Assembly (NCBI GenBank): GCA_910587045.1
Contig: CAJULG010000010.1
Location: 34,245 to 98,244 of the forward strand
From: an uncultured Lachnospiraceae bacterium
Lineage (GTDB): Bacteria > Bacillota > Clostridia > Lachnospirales > Lachnospiraceae
DNA: 64,000 nt
Direction: 5' to 3'
Positions 51,447-61,100 of the stretch are shown here, piece by piece. Position numbers and translations under genes: made by a program. Numbering within the stretch: position 1 is the stretch's first letter; every line of letters starts with the position of its first letter. The notes beneath the pieces are model-generated. The model ran no database searches and was not told the origin of the DNA. It worked only from the letters and a program-made list of their open reading frames with translations.

Positions 51447-52103
51447 ATGATAAGAAAAAAATGGCGTGGAATTGTAATCGGATGCATGATGCTGGGAGCC
51501 GGCATCTCGATAGCGGTATCCCCTTGCTACGGGGAAGAAGAGGAAGGCATTGAATATGAATACGATGAACTGAACCGGGTGGTGCAGGCGGTTTATCCCG
51601 ATGGTACTACGGTAGAGTACCACTATGACGAAAATGGAAATCTGCTGGAAACAACGGTGATCCCACCGGAGGATGCATCTGCCTCTGATCCAAATGGAGG
51701 GAGCACCTCGGACAGCGGTAATGCAGGAGGTGACAGCCAGACCGGTAGCGATGCGAATGGGAGTACCAGTACATCTGACAGACAGGGCGAGCATACCGGA
51801 AATGCGGCAACGGGCGGTAAAGGGAACCAGGAAGGGAAGACAGAAGTGCCGGAAGATACGGATAAGCAAGGCAATGGTACCGGCACCCCGAACGACGGAG
51901 CTGAAACGACAGGTTCAGATACCGGGGAATCCGCGGAAGCCGGCAATGATGAAGAAGCGACTGATGCACAGAAAGAGCAGGAAACAGAGGCAAAGCGTGG
52001 AACCGGCTATCTCTGGTGGCTGCTTGGCGTGCTTGCAGCGGCAGTCGCAGGTGGAATCGTATGGATAACAGGAAGGAGGAAGCGTCATGAGGAAGAGGAA
52101 TAG
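51447..52103 (+). CDS. Membrane-anchored mini YD-repeat (RHS-like) protein
   Basis: 218 aa from ATG 51447 with CAAAGGAT upstream. Signal peptide (residues 1-30, MIRKKWRGIVIGCMMLG then CYG), directly followed by two YD repeats (YEYDELNRV and YHYDENGNL), then about 120 residues of Ser/Gly/Thr/Asp-rich linker, one membrane helix (about 190-210, YLWWLLGVLAAAVAGGIVW) and a basic then acidic tail (GRRKRHEEEE). Type I topology: the YD part is outside. Its stop lies 17 bp inside the giant RHS gene, so the two are translationally linked. Likely a membrane partner or anchor of that protein; this is inference. Confidence 0.8.
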   Translation: MIRKKWRGIVIGCMMLGAGISIAVSPCYGEEEEGIEYEYDELNRVVQAVYPDGTTVEYHYDENGNLLETTVIPPEDASASDPNGGSTSDSGNAGGDSQTGSDANGSTSTSDRQGEHTGNAATGGKGNQEGKTEVPEDTDKQGNGTGTPNDGAETTGSDTGESAEAGNDEEATDAQKEQETEAKRGTGYLWWLLGVLAAAVAGGIVWITGRRKRHEEEE

Positions 52104-55100
52104 AAAACAGACAGGGAGGCGGTGCCTGGCACTGTTGTTATCTATATTAATTCTGTTTCAGAGTGTGGATCTGTCCGGCATTTCCGGCCTGATACCGGTA
52201 TACGGGGCAGAAGCCGGGAATACGGAGGAGGAGACGACGCAGAACTCTGACGCAACAGAGGAAGTACAGCCGACGCAGACCTCCGGCACAGTAGAAGAGG
52301 GAGAGATAACACAGGTTTCCGATGGGGCAGAAGAGGAAGCGCCACATCAATGGAGCACGGAGGACAAACCGCTTTCCTGTGAAGGGGGAGTTTATGAGGG
52401 GGATTTAAGAATCTCCGATCCATCCTATCTTACGGAGGATCTGATCGTGGAAGGAAGTCTGTCTCTTTATCAGGATCTGTATCTGAACGGGCATACACTG
52501 ACCGTACGCGGAAAGATGGAGCATTATCATGGAACGCTTGAGCTTGCAGGCAATATGGAGGTGGAGCAGGGATTTACCAGCTATGGCGGCACGATCTGTT
52601 TTGAAGAGGGCAGCCTGTTATGCAATGACTACCTTTATATGAAAAGCGGTCAGCCGGGTATCCGGATGAAGCATGAAAATGATCATCTTGCTGTGGCAGG
52701 AAGCATATATATCAATTCCGGTATTGACTGCCACCTGGAGCTGCAGAAGGGAAGCTTAGAGCTGAAGGGTGACTATCTGGAAATGCAGAGCAGCCAGAGT
52801 GGTGAGGGGAATTTTCAGGGCAGTGGAATTCAGGCAGGAGAAGAATTCCGGATGGTGCTGACTGGCGAGGGCAGCCAGATGCTGGATATTGAATCGGAGG
52901 ATAGCTGCATTCCGAATATAGAGATGCAGGGGGATGCGCCAAGACGACTGTATCTGGCAAAGCGGAATACGATTGTGAATTATAATGAGGAGCTTTGCGA
53001 GATCTATGAAGGTGTGTATCGTCTGACGCAGGAGCATTATGATTTTGAACGAAGGCAGTATACGCGAAGCGGTAACTACTATTACGATATTGTATATTTA
53101 GAAAGCGGCGCGTTTGAAAGCCATAGCTACTATATGAATGTATACGGGGATTTCTATCAGAATGGCACTGTCACAATAAAGGATTATCTGTGGCGTGTAT
53201 ATGGAAACTACGGGGTACAGTCTCTGATGAAAGAAAACGACGAGATTGTCACTGCACCTTCTGAAGGCAGCCTGCGTATTGCATCCGGTAATTATTTAAA
53301 TGTATATGGTGATCTTACCATGGAATCCCTGCAGGATCAGACCGGAATGCTGGAACGGGGAGGATTAAATCTATACGGAAGTCTGTACCAGCGTGGAGAA
53401 GGGATTTCCAACTTTGTGCCGGAGGAAGGATTTCGGATTGAATTCTTTGAGAATAAGGATGGAAAGGCCAACTGTGTTGATTTTCAGGATACGGAGCATA
53501 ACTGGCTGCCCGAGCTTCGGGGACAGAATATTGAATTGCAGTCCGAGGTGCGATTAAAGGGGAACTGCTATGCCACGATGACCGGTGTGGCACAGGTATC
53601 CGGTGAGGATCTTCTGAATCTTACCATACCGTCTGCAACGCTCCATGTTAAGGGTGATGTTCAGCTGCAGCGTGACTTCATGATGGGAAATACAAATCTG
53701 ATCATGGATGGTGCAGTGGACTTGAATGGGCATCGTATGATCTGCGGATCGTTGACCTTTCCGGACAACTGCGATGGATATCTGATCATGGAGCATCCGG
53801 ATTCCCAGTTGGAGGTATATGGAGACTTCTATACCGGAAGTCTGCATGCCTGTGATTCTATGAATCAGGGAACGATATCGGTCTATGGAAATCTGACGCA
53901 GAAGAACAATGGTACTCCGGATAATCTGGTGACCGGAGAAGGTCTGCAGCTTTATTTCAAGGGAAACAACGGTATCCAGTGGATATCCTTTGACAGTCCG
54001 GAATCGCAGCTCTATAACGTGGAGATCCGAAACGGATTGAATGGACATGTCCGCTTTTCAACGGATGTGAACATTGTGAATCTGACAGATGCCAGCCATA
54101 CCTTATTGCAGCCTGCCGAAGGAACGGTTGGTTATACGCTGACGGAGGATACTGTAATTGACGGGAATCTGTGGCTGATCGACGGATGTCTGGATCTGAA
54201 CGGTCATAACCTTACCGTAAAGGGGAATCTCTATGCCGAGGCAGGAACGATCGCAGTCCAGAACGGGTATCTGACAGTAGAAGGGGATATGCGGATACAG
54301 GGCTATCGGGAAGTAAATGGAACGGAATACTTTTCTACGGGTTCCGGTGTGTTCACCATGGGAGAGCAGGGATGTATTACGATCGGCGGCAGCCTCTATG
54401 AACAGTACAGTAATAATCTGCTGCGTTCAATCCCGGCCGGCCGGGTGGAATTAGCGGGCGATCTGTACTCTTATTCCGACAGCTTTTCCCTGGGTGTCAA
54501 CTGTGCGTTAATATTAAATGGCAGTGAGGAGCAGCAGATCAACTCACAGAAGGGAACGCTGGGAATAGGAATTCTGGATATTCAGAACCGTAAGAGAGTT
54601 CAGTTCAACGGGGCGGTACAGGTAAATACCACCCTGTCTGATTCCGGCTGCCCAAAGGAGGGGGTACTTCAGGTCAGAGAGCTGAGTGTACTGCCTGCAG
54701 AATATAATGGAGATATTCTGGTGCCATATAATTCTAATCTGAGCGATGGAAAGCTGTCACAGGATACTGTGGTACATGGCACGATAAAGCTGGAGAATCA
54801 TTCCGACCTGAACGGCTTTACGCTGAAAGCGGATCTGGTGGAGGTAAATAAGTACCTGACGATCGCCGGAGGCAGTCTGATCTGTGACACGCTGCATATG
54901 AATGCGGCTATTTATATGTATCGTGAAGCAGATACGGTGGATGTCCGGGATATGTATGTGAATCTGACTTCGAGGGACACCGGAATGAAGGATGGAACCC
55001 TGTATATTCGCGGCAGCTTTGTAGAAGAGACACCGAATATGAACATATTCCATCCGACTGAAAATCATAAGACCGTTCTCTGCCTGGCAGATGATCATAA

Positions 55101-58100
55101 TGGAACACCAGTGATCCGTTTCCATATTCCTGACAGCCGTTTTCATATCCTGCAGCTGGAACAGCAGTTGTCAGAATATGACTGCAGCCGGACGCCTTAT
55201 ACGATCGCGGATACGACCCTTGGCGCATACGGGGATACAGAGCCTCCGACAGAGCCGGTGAATGTAAATGCGTCTGATGTCACCTATTCAGCTATTACCT
55301 TAAGCTGGGATGCTGCATCGGATAATGATCAGATATTAAAATATAATATCTTCCAGGATGGAGAACTGGTTGGCAGTACGGGACAGAGCAGTTATCGGAT
55401 CTATGACCTGGTACAGAATCAGACCTGTGTCTTTCAGGTACAGGCAGTAGATCTCAGCGGTAACCAGTCTGTACCGGCAGAGCTTGTAGTGACAACAAAA
55501 GAAGACACGACCCCGCCGGGGAAGGTGACGGAATTCCGGTATTCTGCAGATCTGTCAGCCACAAGGATACCGTTATCATGGAAGCAATCCACGGATGACG
55601 GGAAGCTGGTACATTATAATCTGTATCGGGATGGCGTATTGCTTCAGGAGGTAACGGATACATCCTATATTGATACAAGCGTGGTGGAAGGAACACGCTA
55701 TACTTATTCTATCGAGGCAGAGGATTGGGCTGGAAATGTATCCGCTCTGACAACCCTTGAGGTGGCAGCCGTGGATCCTCCATCCAAGGTGACGGTACGG
55801 GCATCCTCCCGGCAGGGAGCCATTACGCTGAACTGGAGCGGTGATGACCGTAATGTCCAGAAATATGCAGTTGAATTCTATCAGGGGAGTAAGCGCCTTT
55901 TTACCGACTGGGTATTTACCAATGCAGACCATGCATATAGCTATACCTATGTCATTGGCGGCAGCAGCGATAATTATATATGTAAGGTAATACCGCAATC
56001 CAGATACGGGCAGTCCGGCCCGGTTACCAGTCTCACAGTCCGGAAGCAGGCTGATCTGGAACCGCCGGTGATCGAATCGGTTCTTAGTTCCAGGGATCTT
56101 GCTGTTATGAACGACAGTAACCGTATTAAGGTGACTGCCAGGGATAATTGCGGGATTCAGGATATTCAGCTTGCCTATGCAGAAGAGGGAAGTGATACCT
56201 GGACAGAGCTTTCCGGCAGATTGACAACGGAAGGGTATGAGGATAAAAAGTGGTATAAGGAGGTCATCTGGAATCCGGAAGGGCTGAGGGGCTACTATAC
56301 CCTTCAGATTACGGTTACCGATACCAATCAGAACAAGACCGTAGACACGAGAACAGTGGCGGTAAATTGTACAGGTGTCGGTCCTGCCGTCATTACAGAG
56401 ACTGTACCCGGATATTCCGATATTCAGGTGACATGGCAGTGTGAGGAGGCAGATCAGGTTAAGTATTATCAGGTTGAGCTTCTGACGGACGGGAGTGTAT
56501 GGAAATCCAGGACTACAAAGAATACCAGTTATTTGATGACGGAACTGTATCCGGATCGTGATTATACCGTTCGGGTCGTACCATACGGTCAGGATGGAAT
56601 ACGGGGTCATGCTTCAGAGGCTGTACCGGTACATACCCTGCCGGATACGGAGCGTCCGCGCATAACCAGCCTCACGCCATCCGGTTATTATGCCGGAAAT
56701 GAGATCCGTCTTACGGTAGCGGCACGGGATGATGTTGCACCGGAACGATGTGAGATATACAGCTCCAGAGATGGCATGGAATGGAAGGAGCTGGATACGA
56801 AAACCGTAAGCGGCATTACTGTAACCAAGAAGTATTCCTATGATGTCAGAACCGCAGATCTGGAGGAAGGAAGCTATTATATCAAGGCCATTGTCTATGA
56901 CTATTGCGGAAATGCCAGTGAGGAAGTGATACAGGAATTCGAGATCGATCATACGCCGCCGCTGGCACCGGTCGGTCTGACCGGCGCTCTCGTCAATGGA
57001 AAGACCGTGATTAGCTGGGAAGCTGCCGATGAGGAGCATGTTGCCTGCTATGTAGTATTCCGGAAAAGGGAAGGAATTGATTATGATTCAAACATGGGCC
57101 AGGTGTCCGGTACGACTTATTCAGATGGGAAGATTGAGCCGGAATACCTGTATCAATACTATATAAAAACGGTAGATCTGGCTGGAAACTATTCCGGGCC
57201 ATCCGAATTATATACGATATCCACGCATGAGGATACGGAGCCACCGACAGCACCGGCGAATCTGCGCTGCAACGGAAGAACCGGCAGCAGCGTACAACTG
57301 GCATGGAATCTGTCTACGGATAACATCCGGCTGGCAGAATACCGGATCTATCGGGATGGTAAGCAGGTTGCTGTCACGAATCAGTCAAATTATCATGATA
57401 AGGAGCTTGCCGCCGGACAATTCTATACCTATACGGTTACGGCTGTGGACTGGAAGGGAAATGAATCTCAGGTGAGTAATGAGATTACCACCAGCACGAT
57501 CCTTCCGGTCATCCAGAATATCAGACCGGAAGAGTATGCAACACTTGGAACGGAAACTGCACAGATTTCGTATATGTATCCATGGTATACGCTGCATGGT
57601 ACTTATCAGGAAATCGTAGAGTACTCCAATGATGGCATGACCTGGGTGAAGATAAAAAGCAGTCCGGGTAATAATTCAGGCCTGCCAAGTGTCGCTATCT
57701 GGGATCTGAGTGATCTGACAGATGGTGCCTATCTGGTACGGATCCGTGTGATCGATCCGGAGCAGAATGAAGCATCCGTGACCCGTACCTATTATATTGA
57801 CCGGGAGCCGGCGGCTCCGGTACGGGAGCTGCATGTTACCGAGGAACAGCAGGCTGTATATCTGTACTGGGATAAGTCCATCAGTGCGGATCTGGCCGGA
57901 TATGAGTTATACCGGAGAGCCGATGGTGAAGATACCTGGACGCTGATCGCAGATCTGGAAAAGAATATCACCACCTATACAGACCGGACGGTAACAGAGG
58001 AGTTTCGCTATCAGTACGGTATTCTTGCCTATGACTCCTATCATCAGAGCGGTGAACAGACAGAAAGTGAATGGATCCGGGTCTCTCAGGATGAAATGGC

Positions 58101-61100
58101 ACCTGAGGTTGTTTCTCTGCTGCCACAGGATCAGGTATTGTCCGGTACGGCAGTTCTGACTGCGGAGGCGAAGGACAACCGGAGCGTCTATCAGATCTGG
58201 GGAGAATACTATGAGGCGAAAACGGGAGGCTGGGTTCATATCGATACCGTAGAGGCAGAGGAAGGAACCGGGGTTTTAACGTGGAATACCATAGGTCTGC
58301 ACGGCCGTTATAAGGTTCGCATCCTTGCAAATGACCATGCAGGTAATACAACCGGACAGCCATACGAGCAGTATTTTGATGTGGATAATCGAGGGATTGC
58401 TAAAATTCAGAATCTGCAGGGAAGTGCGGCCATGAATTCCATTGTTCTGACCTGGGATGAAGTCACAGAGGATGATTTCAGCCATTTTGTCATTGAGCAG
58501 TTGGTTGGAGAGAACTATGTGCAGATCGGTACCAGTGAGGTCGTACTGGGATATCAGATCGATCATCTGGATCCAGAAACCACATATACCTTCCGGGTCG
58601 TTGGCTATGACCTTGCCGGAAACCGGGGAGAGGCTTCGGATCCGGTGTCGGTAATGACCGGAAAGGATACGCTGGCACCGACAGTAAGCGGAATCTATAC
58701 GACAGATCATGGCGTCCGTTATCATGACCAGATGCCCCTGTGTATCACAGCATCCGATAACATCGGACTGCAGACGGTAAGACTGGAATACTCTGTGGAT
58801 GGGATTGCATGGAAGCAGATAAAGGATTTTGATGGAAACGGGGACCGGGAGCTGTCCCGGACCTGCAGCTTCGCATTGACGGATATTCCGGAGGGAATCC
58901 TGTATATCAGAGGATTGGCAGAGGATATCAGTGGAAATCAGAATGCAGAGGATCAATTTGTGGCTGAATTCCTGGTGGATCATACACCACCGGAGCAGGT
59001 CAGCGGTGTCCGGTGGAAGGAGGAGAATGGTATTCCGGTTCTGACATGGAATCCGACTGCAGATTCTGATGTTGCCAGGTACCAGATCCAGATCCAGGAT
59101 ACGAACGGAACGATAACAGAGGAGAAATGTACTTCCCTGTATTTTGAACACCGGAAGGCAGTATCCGGAGAGGTTTACACTTATCGGGTATGTGCCGTTG
59201 ACCGTGCGGGAAATACGGGTGCATTCTCGACCGCGATCACGGGAATCCGTTCCGACGATGATCAGTTACCGCAGATTCACAGCCTGTCTCCGTCTGGAAA
59301 CAAACCGATCTGCGGAACGGTAACGCTGTCTGCCATGGCAGAGGATAATACAGCGATCCGGGAGGTCAGCTTCTACTATCTGGAAGCAGCATCCGGGGAT
59401 ACACAGTATCATCTGATCGAAACCGTGGATGCGAAAAAAGAAAATGGCGTGGTGACCTGCAAATGGGATACGACAGCCTGTACGGATGGAAACTACCGGA
59501 TCCGGGTACAGGCAACGGATCTGGCAGGCAATCAGAGCCAGTGGTTTACTGCGGATTACCGCATTGATAATACACCGCCGGAGCGCGGGGTATTACTTGG
59601 CATGCCCGGAAATTACTGTTGTAACCTGGACTGGTCCACACCGGAGATCGTATCGGAACCGCTTACCTATGCGTTATATCGCCGGACAGCAGAACAGACA
59701 GAGTTTCAGAGGATTTATGAAGGAAGCGACAGGAGTTATACCGACCGGGATGTTACACCGGAACAGATCTATGGATATAAGCTGCGGACGATAGATGTCG
59801 CTGGAAACTATACGGATACCTATGTAAGCTATGTCAGACCAAATGATATTGATGATATTGCACCGAATGCATTTATAACTGCTGATTCTGTTACCGTGGA
59901 GGGCTATGAGATCGTGCTGGATGGCATCCAGTCTTCTGATAACCGGGGAATCCGCAGCTTCCACTGGGATTTTGGTGACGGGACGGAAGGAACCGGAGCC
60001 AAGGTAAAGCATATTTACGAGAAGAAGGGAAGCTATACCGTCACCCTGACAGTCACAGACCGGAGCGGTAATACCGGTCAGGATACGGCTGTCGTTAAGG
60101 TGCTTCAGAATGGTACCACCGGCTCCCTGATGATAACTGTAGTGGATACCAATGGAAATCTGTTGCCGAATACCTGTGTCTACGCACATACCAGTGATGA
60201 GGAAAATGATTCCTTCATCACCGACGAATACGGGCAATGCCGGATTCTGGCAGAGCCGGGAACCTACAAGATCGCACTGTTCAAAAACGGATATGTGGCA
60301 TTGGAGGAAGAGGTGACGATTCATCTGTTTGAGGAAAAGGCACAGACCTTTGTTCTGGCAAAAGGGGATTCGGTATCCGGCGAACTGACCGTGCGGGAAC
60401 TGACCTTTGATGAGATCGTGGCTGCCGGTATTGATATTTCTGCACCGGAAAATCAGCATATATTTGCAGTGGAAACGGTTATGATCTTCGAGGAACGGGA
60501 ACGGGTCTGTGTGGATATCTACAATGGCGATGGTATCTGTGTATCCGGAGGCAGCAGCGGAGGCGGTGGAGGCAGCGGAGGCGGATCTGCCAGCAAGCCT
60601 ATAGTCATTCAACCGCCTCGGGAGAATAAGGATCCGGAAGAGGAAGAGGAAGGCGAGGAAGTGGAGGAAGTACTGCCGTCTGTGATCCAGCTACATGTGA
60701 GCCAGCAGATTTCCTGGCTGAAGGAAATGTATGAGGCAAAGCTGGTCATATATAATAATGCCGGCAGCAGCAGTCTGACCTTTGAGGATAACATGGTTGA
60801 ATTGCAGCTGCCAAAGGGGATCAGTCTGGCGAAAACATCCACGCCTCAGTTCTTAAGCCAGAGCATGGAAACCGTCCGGGGCGGACAGAATCAGCAGGCG
60901 ATCTGGTATCTGAAGGGAGATACCCCTGGAAAGTACAGGCTTCATGCCACCTTTGACGGTACCTTTATGCCATTTAACCAGCCGGTCTCTGCGGAATTTG
61001 AATCCAATGATTTCGTGGTAGAGGGAGGAAAAGGGCTTGTGCTGACGATTTCTCCGGAAATGACCGGAGAGCTCGGGGAAATGTATTATATCTATTATAC

